This document shows, piece by piece, positions 33,497-45,639 of a stretch of 64,000 nucleotides of DNA (position 1 is its first letter; every line of letters starts with the position of its first letter). A program made the position numbers and the translations under genes. This DNA is from Synaphobranchus kaupii (lineage: Eukaryota; Chordata; Actinopteri; Anguilliformes; Synaphobranchidae). The DNA lies in the NCBI GenBank assembly GCA_029718625.1, contig CM056379.1:59113626-59177625 (forward strand), in the 5' to 3' direction. Below the pieces are notes generated by a model, which was not told where the DNA came from, did no database searches, and was given only the letters and a program-made list of their open reading frames with translations.

Positions 33497-34796
33497 TTAC
33501 AAAAAACATGAAAGATTCAGAGACTCATTTAACCCATTAGGTTCCACACTATTAAGTGTATGTATCCAGTACGCCTCTCTGCGGAGCAATTGCTTAATAA
33601 TATCTCTGCCTCTGGATGACAAAGTGACTCTCTCAATTCCCCAAAATTTTAGAGAAGGGACAGAACCATGATTGGCTTCAGCGTAATGTCGCGCAATCGC
33701 ATAGTCCATATTCTTGGAGCGGATCGCGGTCTTATGTTCAGCAATTCTAAGTTTGAGGGCTCTCTTAGTCTGACCGATGTAGATTTTGGAGCATATACAT
33801 TTCAACATGTATATTACATGGGTAGTGTTGCAGTTAATGAAGGTGGTTATTTTGAATTCCTTGCCCGAACGTGGATGACGGAAAACTTTAATTTCATTAG
33901 AATTAGAGCAATGGACACAATGTCCACAGCGATAGAACCCTCTAGGGGGCGTAGGTAGCCAGGAGGGTTTTGTCTGCGGACTACTCGCCATGCTATGAAC
34001 CATCTTATCTTTTAAGTTATGTGGCCTTCTAAAGCACACTCGCGGAGGTTCGGAGGTAAATTTATTCAAAAGAGGGTCACTCTGAAGAATGGGCCAGTGT
34101 TTACGGACAATGTTTTTAACTCTTCCAGCGACCGGATTGAACTCAGTGGAAAAGCAAATACGAGGAGGGGTAGTACGCTTCGGCTTTTTACAGAGGAGGG
34201 ACTTCCTATCAGTATGGCGGGCACGGTCAATGGCGGCGGTAACGTCAACAATACTGTAGCCTCTCTGGACGAATCTGCTACGCATCTGACAGATTTTGCT
34301 CTCAAATTCTGCATCCGTGCTACAGTTGCATCTCAAGCGCAAGAACTGTCCGATCGGTATATTACGTATAAGTTGACGGGGGTGATTACTATCTGCTCTT
34401 AACAGAGTATTTCTGCTTAAGGGTTTACGGAAGATGGTAGACTCAAGTTTACCGTCATCACCTTTAAAAATAGTCAGGTCCAGAAAATTTATGGATCTCA
34501 CGCCATGTTCCTCTGTAAAAGACAAATGACTGTCTCTAGAATTCACAGACCTCAAGAAATCCTCAAATTCATGTACAGTACCATCCCACACGAGCAGTAT
34601 GTCATCAATATATCTACACCACAAGGAGATTTTGGTGAGAAAGGGATTGGTGGAATTATGGATAAATTTCTCTTCCCAGTGACCCATGAACAGATTAGCA
34701 TAATTCGGTGCAAATGCTGCTCCCATTGCAGTACCCTGAGTCTGTAAATAATAACAGCCATTGTATTGGAAATAGTTCATAGTGACTGTCATCTCT
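33497..34796 (-). CDS. Penelope-like reverse transcriptase / GIY-YIG endonuclease, N-terminally truncated
   Basis: The open frame extends to 34855, but its first ~20 codons are read from antisense Tc1 sequence; the Penelope part starts at about residue 21. RT motifs: TQGTAMGAAFAPNYANLFMG, the catalytic RYIDDILLVW (residues 81-90) and NFLDLTI. A cysteine-rich CGHCVHC block (310-316) precedes the endonuclease: VIYMLKC and KIYIGQT (347-363), RIAEHK (370-375), and LLRREAYWIHTL (423-434), which holds the expected catalytic glutamate. GIY-YIG Penelope-like elements use the nuclease to start target-primed reverse transcription. No stop or shift breaks these 426 or so codons, but the RT fingers are absent, so activity is unlikely. 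Confidence 0.92.
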
Positions 34797-36390
34797 GAGT
34801 TAAGAACAATGTTTCTCAACGCATAATTTAGGGATTTCAACCATCTACAATCCATAATATTATTAAAAGAATCTGAAGAAATCTCTGTGCCTAAAACGTA
34901 ATGCCGAAAACCAATTGAATGCCTGTGACCTTCGATCCTTCAGACAGCACTGCATTAAAAACCAACATCCGGTAGTGAATATAACCACATGGGCTCGGGA
35001 ATACTCCGGAAAACCATTGTCAGTAAACAGTTTGTCACTGCATCTACAAATGCAAGTTAAGACTCTACTACGCAACGCGTAAGTCATATATCAACAACAT
35101 CCAGAAACGCTGCCGACTTCTCTGGGCTCAAGCTAATCTGAGATGGTTGCAAAGTGGAAACGTGTGCTGACGAGTCCACCTTTCAATTTGTTTTTGGAAA
35201 TAATGGACGCCGTGTTCTCTGGGCCAAAGAGGAAAAGGACCATCCAGATTGTTACCAATGCACATGTTAAGGTGAGGAACGGAACTGAACTCAAATGCAC
35301 GACTCAGAGACAGAACTCACAATAAGCTCACTGGGAGCATTTATTTAGGCAAGAACACAAGGCAGGTAGGGGCAAGGGACTGATTCCTGGGTTGGGCAGA
35401 GCAGGGGGGCAGAGCAGGTGAGGGAAGCATGAGAGGTGCAGCTTGATGGCTGAATCCTGGGTTGGGCGTAGCAGGGGCTAAGCGGATGCAGGTAGCAGGG
35501 TAGCGTGGCTTGAAGCAGGACAGGGAATGCAGGCAACTAGAAAAGCAGATAATGTTAGCGAGACAATTCAAGACAAGACAAGGGCCAAGTTCCAGACAAG
35601 ACAAGAACAAAGTTAACATGGTGACAAGGCATAACAAACTGGCGACGAGACAACAAACAAAGAGGGAATAAATAGTGTGGTTAATGAGTCAAAGAGTGAG
35701 TGCAGCGTGAGAATGTATGCGAGAGTGATAGATCGGTAATTAGGGCGTGTGGAATGCAAGCAGGGAAGGTAGGTAATAGGCTGAGGAAAATGAGAAGGAA
35801 AATGAGGAAACAAGGAGGAGGACCACACCCAGCCTGCACAACACGGAAGACAAACAGGGAAACATGAAATCATGACGTGAGACGGAAGGGAAGGGAAAAC
35901 ACAGAACAATAGGAAAGTTGACTGGGAGGGAACGGGTGGCGTAACAGCAAGGTTCAAAAGTCAGCTTCTGTCATGGTATGAGGGTGTGTTAGTGCCAATG
36001 GCATGGGTAACTTGCACATCTGTGAAGGCACCATTAATGCTGGAGCAACATATGCTGCCATCTAGACCACGTCTTTTTCAGGGACGTCCCTGCTTATTTC
36101 AGCAAGACAATGCCAAGCCACATTCTGCACGTGTTACAACAGCATGGCTTCGTAGTCAGAGAGAGCCTGCCTGCAGTCCAGACCTGTCTCCCATTGAAAA
36201 CGTGTGGCGCAAAATACGACAATGGAGACCCTGACTGTTGAGCAGCTGAAGTCTTATATCAAGCAAGAATGGGAAAAAATTCCACTTTCAAAACTACAAC
36301 AATTAGTGTCCTCAGTTCCCAAAAGATTACTGAGTGTTGTTAAAAGGAAAGGTGACATAAGTGGCAAACATGCCCCTGTCCCAACCTTTT
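34797..36390 (+). pseudogene. Tc1 transposase remnant of the host element, split by an LTR
   Basis: Around 34800-35260 the plus strand keeps Tc1 coding order: a helix-turn-helix end, RRLLWAQ-like and NHVCADESTF-like blocks, with several small indels. After the LTR it resumes near 35947 (ASVMVWGCVS-type block). LFQQDNAKPHSARVTTAWL carries the second catalytic D, and SPDLSPIENVW the catalytic E. It ends near VPTFLERAAGIKFRM just inside the right end. Frameshifts at about 36015 and 36215 and a small deletion after RSQR break it. Confidence 0.85.
35265..35946 (-). mobile_element. solo LTR, family related to 42306-43410
   Basis: Begins TGTTAAGGTGAGGAACGG and ends GGCGTAACA, splitting the Tc1 transposase between GTTACCAATGCA and GCAAGGTTC. 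It shares AAATGCACGACTCAGA near its start with the solo LTR at 42306. The flanking bases match at only three of five positions (GCACA, GCAAG), so the duplication has decayed or the limits are off by a few bases. Confidence 0.72.
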
Positions 36391-36547
36391 TGGAACGTGC
36401 TGCAGGCATCAAATTTAGAATGAGCGTATATTTACAAAAAACAATAAAGTTAATATATTTAATGTTTTAACTAATCGTCTTTGTACTGTTTTAAAATTGA
36501 ATACAGGTCAAAAAGGATTTGCAAATTATTGCAGTCCCGACTTTTTT

Positions 36548-36671
36548 TAAATTTAGATTTGTACATTAATTTATGAAAATGACGATGGACACACCTCCAC
36601 CCCTCTCCCTCACTCACCCCACATAGTATTTTAAAGAATTGCGTAGTAGATGGAGAGAGGCTGAAACAGTG
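36548..36671. repeat. dispersed repeat, copy 2, middle part
   Basis: Continues copy 2 from the left part at 27127: ATTAATTTATGAAAATGACG, CACCCCTCTCCCTCACTCAC, GAAACAGTG, matching 10420-10540. It ends at CAGTG, duplicated at 39230-39234. Confidence 0.85.
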
Positions 36672-37192
36672 GGCCTCATTCATGAAACGTGAGCAGAACA
36701 AATTTGTATGTAAATCGTTTGTATTAGCAAATCTGGCAAATTTTGGCATTCATCAATGTTTTCGTATCTGAGATTTGTTTGCATGTACTAACAAATTTCA
36801 GGACCATGTGTAGCCTACCGCGTTCGTAAATTCACCAGTCTTTCTCGTAGCCTGGAATTAAAGAAAACGTTATTCATCTTGTAATTTTGTTGAGGTTTTG
36901 TGCGTGTGAGTTGTGTGTTGTGGTTTAAAATCAGGTAATCACATAGGCTACTTTATTTTAGAATCTCTCTGAATTACTGGCGCGTTCTAATTGCGGTCAC
37001 ATTGATGCACGTGTCTCACTGAGCAAAAGCCAGAATCGAGCTGCAGGTTTTTATCAGCATAGCCTGGCTACATTCCAACCGGTTAAAAAACTTTCAATAT
37101 TGAATCATCAGGTTTTTCCACCTGGCACCGATAAGGTTAGCAATTTCATAAAAACCCCGCTTTACCTCCACCTGGCTTTGCATCTTGTAGGG

Positions 37193-37918
37193 CAGTGGTT
37201 CCCAACCCTGGTCCTGGAGTACCCCTGTGTATGCTGGTTTTCGTTCCAACCACAATTGCAATACCAGAATTGTAACAAGCTGTTAATTTTTCTTAATTAG
37301 GTGTTTTTAATGTTTAGAGGGATTATTTACGTTCTTAAGCCACATTATGTTAGTAATAGCTATGCATGCCATGAAGACTAAAAGTCCAAGATTCACATTG
37401 TGTTGTATTGTAAACAATTAAAAGGAGGTAAAAAATGTTTTAACTGATCAAATTAAAGACTGAGGTGAATCAATAGGCTCATAATTGGTGAAATTGTGGA
37501 CACATGGCCAATAAAACTAACCGTTTGGTAAATAATGAAGAATTCAAAGACAAAGCAAATGATAACGAGCCAAACCTGCATTGTGTTAAGGAAAAAATTA
37601 TGAAGGAACTTAAACTTGCGTTCAATTACCTAATTAGGAGCCTAATCACCTGAGTTGTTACTTCTTCTTTGTAATTGTTTGCAATATAACACAATGAGCA
37701 TAATGAACATGGTTTTTTTTTCTTCTTCATGGCATGCATAGCTATTGCTAACATAACGTGGCTTAAGAGAGTAAAGAGTTTAAAGTGTTCTCTCTATACA
37801 ATAAAAACACCTAATTAAGAAAACATAACAGCTTGTTAAAATTCTGGTATTGCAATTGTGGTTGGAACGAAAACCAGCATACACAGGGGTACTCCAGGAC
37901 CAGGGTTGGGAACCACTC
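37193..37918. mobile_element. hAT-type palindromic element, 726 bp
   Basis: Ends CAGTGGTTCCCAACCCTGG and complement (last base changed). The 8-bp duplication TTGTAGGG is perfect (37185-37192 and 37919-37926). The two halves pair almost through the centre (GCTATGCATGCCATGAAG on the left, its complement at 37728-37745), so it is a giant hairpin without coding sequence. Confidence 0.95.
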
Positions 37919-38116
37919 TTGTAGGGGAACTGGATATGCTGGCATTAGCTGGATTATGCTGTTGACCACAATTCCAACGCTATAGCTACAGACCTGTAAG
38001 CCACTTTAACGTAAATTTCGTTCATTGGTTAAATGTCTGTTTTAATTAGCATATTTAAGGTCAGATAGAATTTCAGCAATTTAGCAATTTAGAAAAAAAT
38101 AGTAGGCTACTGGGAG

Positions 38117-38227
38117 TAGGGTTGCCAACCGTCCCTTGAAATAAGGGACGATCCCTTATCAGTTCAATAAGGCTTATTGAACAGATAAGGGATCGTCCCT
38201 TATTTCAAGGGACGGTTGGCAACCCTA
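38117..38227. mobile_element. 111-bp near-perfect palindromic hAT MITE
   Basis: TAGGGTTGCCAACCGTCCCT on the left and its complement on the right. The halves pair over about 50 bp with an almost absent loop (CAATAAGGCTTATTG at the centre). ACTGGGAG is duplicated exactly (38109-38116 and 38228-38235). High arm identity suggests a young copy. Confidence 0.95.
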
Positions 38228-38769
38228 ACTGGGAGCATTCATTAGCCTACGATATGGGTCTAATTAAACAGCTTCATAGCCTACAATTGATTAATAGGCG
38301 TAATCTAAAGTGTTTGCTTTTTATTATCGTAATTTATTAAGTTTGCAATGTTTATTTCAAAGGCCACATTTAGTCTTGTGAATTTAACAGAATATTAAAA
38401 TAAATTCATATTCTAATTATCACTCAGAAGCTACATTTACCGGCATGTGTGCTTGGCTGATGGCGGCAATGCGCTCGCTCGTCCGATGCAGACCTAGATG
38501 CGCAGTTATGCATTTCTTCGCTTCCAATTTAATATCAATCCATTAATTATTCTACTACTTCAAGAGTTCAAGTAACGGCTGATCCTGCATTGTTGGTACA
38601 TGTTATCTCCTGCTATAGGCCTTTACTTTACCAGCTCATGACACCGGTACTGACAATACTAAATTACTTTTTTCCTTGATTGAACATCTAATAAAACTTC
38701 GATTTCAGTGTCGGAATAATTCTTTCTTTTGCTTTTTCTGGGGCATTTTGAGTTTGTATGGACCTTTAA

Positions 38770-39039
38770 AGGTTGTATCAGCGATTTTGGGTGGAAACAT
38801 AAATGATCACATTCATCTGATTTTTCCTCACGATCCGCTAGCTGCCCGCCCCATAAGCAGGCCGTCAAAAAACCGCGTCTCTGTAGGCAGCCTATGCTCC
38901 GAGATCGTACACAAAAACAAATGGTACTACCAACCACGCTTGAACACTATTTTTTAAAACATAACATAATTATTCATAAGTATGTTTGTTTGGGATTTCG
39001 CTTCAGAAGTGACGTCACCCAAAATCGCTGATACAACCT
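38770..39039. mobile_element. piggyBac-type MITE with TTAA flanks
   Basis: 24-bp perfect inverted ends (AGGTTGTATCAGCGATTTTG and complement), each bordered by TTAA (38766-38769, 39040-39043). 270 bp, non-coding. Confidence 0.8.
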
Positions 39040-39399
39040 TTAAATTGAAGTGACAGCTTCCATATAAGGCAATTAATGGGCATGGATTTATGGTAATCAC
39101 ACAATAACGTGACCGCGCTTGTATGACCATACTCACCATACGTACGTGAATTCGGCATACATTTTTCGTACTCACTCCTTTTGTACATAAATGTACGCAC
39201 ATATTTAGAAACTTTTAATGAATGAGGACCAGTGAGTGGTTACTTTAATGTTTTAACAAGAGGCAATATTACATGACATTTCATCGATCAAGTAAGAGCT
39301 CAAGGTGAAATTAAAATTAAAATGGAATGGCATATTTTGGGACACATGTCCGACACAGAACAAGCTAGCATACACGATCACTGTTTTTTTTTTTTTTTC

Positions 39400-40241
39400 C
39401 AGGGCCGCGCTTCCCGATAACGATTAATCTTGGGGTTAAGTGCGATTTCAACGATGGCTCTTTAGTTTAATTTAACGCATTTCCCAAAACAGTTCTTAAG
39501 AAGTGACTGCGCATTCACGCTACTTAACCAGAGGTGTAAAATCCGGGTTCAGAAAGTAAAAAAGTCCTCCCCAGTATTTAGTTCCAATCACCTGGTTTTG
39601 CTAATTTGCACAATTCTTCAGCCAGTGTAGAACTAATTAGTGAAATCAGATGGCTGAGTTCATGGGTGGAAGAAACACATAGCATAAATTTTTCCTTTCT
39701 GATCCCTGGATTTTACATCTCTGTACTTCTGTATGTGGTGCTGCTGATAGGAGAGGAGGAGGGGCGATAGATTGGGAGACGCGAACCCCACTGTATTGCA
39801 ATACGTGGCCGGTTAGGCACGTCAAAGTTTATTTTGAAATAAAATCTTTTCCCCACTGATTTCACTTGTCTCAAACTTATTTATTTATAGGGCTATTTAA
39901 GGAATGGCTTTTATGGGTAATTTCCAAATAGCCTATATAAAAATAAGTAAATTAAAAATAAATTGTTGCATCTATCATCACTATAAAAAAACAATCAGTG
40001 GTTATGGTATGAAATTAACACTAACACAAAAAATCAAATAAAGTAGCGTATGTGATTTATGGGCTTTTAAAACGCACTTAACCATCTATGACTGGTCTGG
40101 AGTAATCGTTAATCTACGAGCGTTTCTAAGAGCGTCTTAAATTAAGATGCTTTTGGGAAACGCACCCAAAGTTCAAGAAGCTTCGTACGAAGGGTTTTAC
40201 GACGTCTTAGCCCTACGATGCTTTTGGGAAACGCGGCCCTG
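39400..40241. mobile_element. MITE with CAGGGCCGCG ends, second copy, carrying another MITE
   Basis: Same family as 15795-16284, opposite orientation: GCCGGTTAGGCACGTCAAAG, GGGCTATTTAAGGAATGGC, GGTCTGGAGTAATCG, TTTTGGGAAACGCGGCCCTG. It is longer than the first copy because of extra sequence at 39430-39790, including the MITE at 39529-39723. Confidence 0.82.
39529..39723. mobile_element. 195-bp MITE with CAGAGGTGTAAAATCC ends
   Basis: Ends CAGAGGTGTAAAATCC and GGATTTTACATCTCTG are inverted. Flanks share TACTT (TACTTAAC and TACTTCTG). Nested in the element at 39400; a diverged copy is at 5769-5930. Confidence 0.82.
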
Positions 40242-42269
<2,028 letters not shown>

Positions 42270-43560
42270 CAGTGCCTTTAGAAAGTTTTCATCCACATTT
42301 ATTCTTGAGACAGGTGCGTGAAGGTAGGACCCGAAATGCACGACTCAGAAAGTGGTTGAGTGAAAGTCCCGTCAGGGCTTTATTAAAAGAAAGTCCAATG
42401 AGCGTAGTCCAAAAACAAGTTCATACACAGTAAATCCAGCCAAAACCAAAGTACAGTACCGAGGGAGAAGGCAGTCTCAGAATCGGTACACCATGTGAAA
42501 AGTCCAGTAACCAGAGTAGCTGTCAGCGGGGCAGTAGTACAGGCAGACGGTAGGTAGGCTCGGGGTCGGAGACGATGCAAGAGTCGAGACCGGAGTCCGC
42601 TCCGCGGGGCAAAAGTACAAAGACAGCAGGCAATAACTCGTGGTACAGGCAGGCAGTGGTCAACAAAACAGAAGTCAGTAACAATGGTCAACAAAACAGA
42701 AGTCAGTAACAATGGTCAAAAAACAGGCTTGGATTGTAACAAAAGGCAGGCTTGGAAATAACGCTCAAAAGTGCACTGAAAACAGGAGGCAACAATTTTG
42801 CGAAGACAAGACATGAACACTGAGCTTAAATGCAGGTGTAGACAGGTGCAGACAATTAGCTTGAGAGCAGCATGCTAATGAAAATCAGGTGTGGAAAGCT
42901 GACAAGGTAACAAGATAATTAGTAATCGTTAGTAGGCTAATAAACCTATCCTGACCTAGCGTTAGTAAATTAGTAAATGACATGCACGAGAAACGTAAGG
43001 TAAACATGAACACATGGTTAGACAGTTAGTATTACCCAATCCTGATCTAACGTTAGTAGATTAGTAAACTAGACATGGGAGAATTAAACAATTAGGAAAG
43101 CGTGAGCGACAGCAAGAGAGATAGAGAAAGCATGAACGCAAGGCTGCGGAAAAACACGGAAATGTGTATGCTAAACAATGAATGAAAAACGTAACATGAA
43201 TCAAATATAAACCATGACATGACAAGACTAGAAAATAAATCGTTACAATAATCAAACATGAAACGTGACATGACATGAAAATGAAATGTAACAAGAATTA
43301 AACATAAAATGTGGCGTGACTAGACTAAACACAATACGTGACATTTACAAGAAATCTAACTAAGACAGAAATGAAACATAAAACGTGAAAGAACAGCTAG
43401 AACCGTGACAATTCTGTTGCAAAGTCAAATTAAAATATAGATTTCGATTGGATTTTCTTTTGTTCGTATATAAGTAACTCTCCATAATGTCAAAATGAAA
43501 TAAAGCATTTAGATTTCTTTGTGATTGTACTGAAAATAAAAAACAGCAAATACTTAATTT
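42270..43560 (+). mobile_element. Tc1-like fragment split by a solo LTR
   Basis: Left end-like ACAGTGCCTTTAGAAAGTTT and ATCCACATTTATTC at 42270-42305. After the LTR, TGTTGCAAAGTCAAATTAAA and CATAATGTCAAAATGAAATA look like Tc1 end sequence of the same type. The right end is not clear. Confidence 0.5.
42306..43410 (-). mobile_element. solo LTR, 1105 bp
   Basis: Begins TGAGACAGG and ends ACCGTGACA, with a perfect 5-bp duplication ATTCT (42301-42305 and 43411-43415). On the minus strand it starts TGTCACGGTTC, typical of fish gypsy LTRs. The block AAATGCACGACTCAGA is shared with 35265-35946. No internal retrotransposon sequence remains. Confidence 0.92.
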
Positions 43561-43703
43561 GTATTAATCAAAAATTAAGTTGGAAAAGTTGGAGAATGTT
43601 ATAAAAAGATTGGCTTTGAACCTTCTTAGGAGCAAAATTATGTAAATAATATGTAAATAATAAATAACAATGTAAATAATCTCAACAAAAAACTTTTTCA
43701 ATG

Positions 43704-44913
43704 TAAAAAAAAAAGCCAATTTACTCACGCATAGCTTACAAAGCACTGTGTCTAAGTAATTAATTACAACTTGCAAAAAATAGGCCTGCCTTTAAAAGTA
43801 TTGATATGAAAATGTGGCCAAGTTACAACTCACAATATTGCCTATTGTAGCTCACACTAATTCAACTAACTCTATTCCAAAGCAATGTGACCCAATCTTT
43901 CCTAAATTATTTAATGTTTAGTGTTTTTTCATCTTACCATGTCAAGAGAATGTGGTCATTCAAACTAAATGTCAAATAACATAAATTGCTTCATGGAACA
44001 ACACATTTCAATGGATGCTTTAAACAGTGGATGAATAATTACACACCAGAAAGGATATGTTTATACTTTGTTGTAAAGTTTACTTTAGAAAGTTTTCTTC
44101 GCTGCTGATAGAAATCTCTGTACAATTCACATACATTTTGCCTATAGCAAGAAACATAATTTACCATAGAGAAAGGGGGGATGTATAGGCTAAATAAAGA
44201 CAGATAACAATGAAAAATATTTTGACCTAGTAAATAGCATTCTACAAAGCTATCCAGACATGTTTGGCCCTACTGTATGTTTGTGGGTCACATGATGCCA
44301 AACAAGTGAAACAGTAGTACTAATTATTTTATGTGAAAGAATAACAAATGTTATTTCTGAACAATATTTTGTGAACACAACAATGTCTAGGCTCTGTAGG
44401 ACCATATATTATGTTTCTATTCAAATACAAATATTCCACATAAATTAATAAAAAAACAATTTAAATAATGATAATAATCATGCATATTATTCATGCTGTG
44501 CTTTTCATATCCAAAGCAATGGATGCAGACAACCGTTTAAACATAGCCTATATTCTAGTCATTTTTCATTTTTACGTCTAATTGTAGCACATCTGAATCA
44601 CAGAGTATTTCCACTAACAATTATGGTAATTTCACAGTTTGAAGTGGCACAAAGTTTAATTCTCTTGAGATGGTAAGATGAAAAAACACAGGGCCAAGTT
44701 GCATTAAGTAATTTAGGAAGGTTTGGATAGCATTGCTTTGGAATAGAGCTAGTTTATTTAGTGTGAGCTACGATAGGCAATATTGTTAGTTGTAACTTGG
44801 CCACATTTTGATATCAATACTTTTAAAGGCAGGCCTAGTTTTTGCAAGTTGTAAATAATTACTTACTCATGCATAGCTTACAAAGCACTGTCTAACTTGG
44901 CTTTTTACATTTT
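43704..44913. mobile_element. foldback element with ~240-bp inverted arms
   Basis: The left arm (43704-43945) and right arm (44668-44913) pair: GTTGTAATTAATTAC, CAGGCCTGCCTTTAAAAG, GGCCAAGTTACAACT, CCAAAGCAATG, TTTTTTCATCTTACCAT. The centre (about 720 bp) has no coding frame. A 33-35 bp cassette near each outer end (43721-43755, 44863-44895) is in direct instead of inverted orientation. The right end abuts an LTR. Confidence 0.85.
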
Positions 44914-45558
44914 TGTCAGGGGAGTGGCTGAGTCGGAGGACCAAGCGCAACCGCCAGGGATTCTAAAAGTGTAGATAATAACACCTACACCACAAAAGCA
45001 GACAGATCTGCATAGGAAAAAAAGTGGGGAAAAAACCACCCGGCGTAAGCCAAAAATAAAGCAACCCCAAACGAGAATAGCGAGTAATCAATAACAGAAG
45101 AACCTCACGCTCTTAAACGAGGAGCGAATACAGGAGGTCAGAGAAAAACAAAAGAAACACCCCGTATAAACGGGCGAGAGAAATGACAGAGAAACTAGAA
45201 CCTGTTACCTACATCTCTAGGTGAGAATGAGCTGAACAAAAAGGCAACAGGTTGTGGAGCACAAAGGATGAAGAGAGAAAGGAAAGAAAAAAACTAAAAT
45301 AAATCTTTCTCCTAACTCAGATTGCTGCGTTTCCTATTCGTATGAACCAGAAATGCAGCAAGCGAATCCGATACCTTACCAACCTCAATATAGCAAAGAG
45401 AATATAGAAGCGTTGGAAAAGCAGAAGTCCTGGGCTATTTATAACTGGCAGGAAATCCAAAACAGGTGAAAGGGATAATTGCCGGGCGAGATTCAAACAC
45501 CGAAACGGAGGCGGAAAAAATCAGATAGAGCGTCTCAACGACGCCAAAAGGAAAACCT
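44914..45558 (-). mobile_element. truncated gypsy LTR
   Basis: Shares with the solo LTR at 29560-30267: GGGATTCTAAAAG, ACCTCACGC, TTGCTGCGTTTC, GAACCAGAAATGCAG, GTCCTGGGCTATTTATAAC, GATAGAGCGTCTC-ACGACGCC. It starts TGTCAGGGG inside the end of the foldback element and stops about 60 bp short of the expected ATGACA end, so no duplication can be checked. Confidence 0.85.
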
Positions 45559-45639
45559 TTTTGTTAAGATAAAGATATAGTGGACAGAGCAGAAGTAGCT
45601 ACACATAATTATTTGCCACAAATAAAGAATAAAGAAATC

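Larger units (their letters stand above)
33037..34796 (-). mobile_element. Penelope-like element, 5'-truncated
   Basis: A 16-bp direct repeat, GAGTTAAGAACAATGT, flanks the element (33021-33036 and 34797-34812), as expected for a target duplication. The right copy belongs to the Tc1 host element. The minus strand encodes RT and GIY-YIG endonuclease, followed by a noncoding 3' part with a hammerhead-like core. The RT frame begins in mid-domain, so the 5' end is missing. Confidence 0.9.
27128..36547 (+). mobile_element. Tc1-like transposon (host of nested insertions)
   Basis: The ends pair: CCCCAATTCCAAAAAGGTTG with GATTTGTAAATTCTC and AAAACAGTACAAAG on the left, and the complement of these at 36428-36547 on the right. 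Outside both ends is the same older repeat, so one insertion event explains both. The body was then filled by other elements. Transposase remains are at 34797-35264 and 35947-36390. The 5' third of the original element is no longer recognisable. Confidence 0.8.
36672..39229. mobile_element. DNA transposon with GGCCTCATTCATGAAAC ends, hosting three MITEs
   Basis: Inverted ends GGCCTCATTCATGAAAC and the complement near 39215-39229 (AATGAATGAGGAC). CAGTG occurs on both sides (36667-36671 and 39230-39234), and the old repeat resumes with CAGTGAGTGG as in copy 1 (CAGTGGGTG). Three smaller elements lie inside (37193, 38117, 38770); without them the body is about 1.4 kb. No transposase frame is left. 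A Harbinger-type origin is possible from the end sequence but not shown. Confidence 0.72.

Noticed and set aside
33668..34402. Plus-strand ORFs of 96 and 127 codons
   Set aside because: Antisense of the Penelope-like reverse transcriptase.
34797..34855. First 20 codons of the Penelope ORF
   Set aside because: They are antisense Tc1 sequence outside the 16-bp target duplication, so they are not part of the element.
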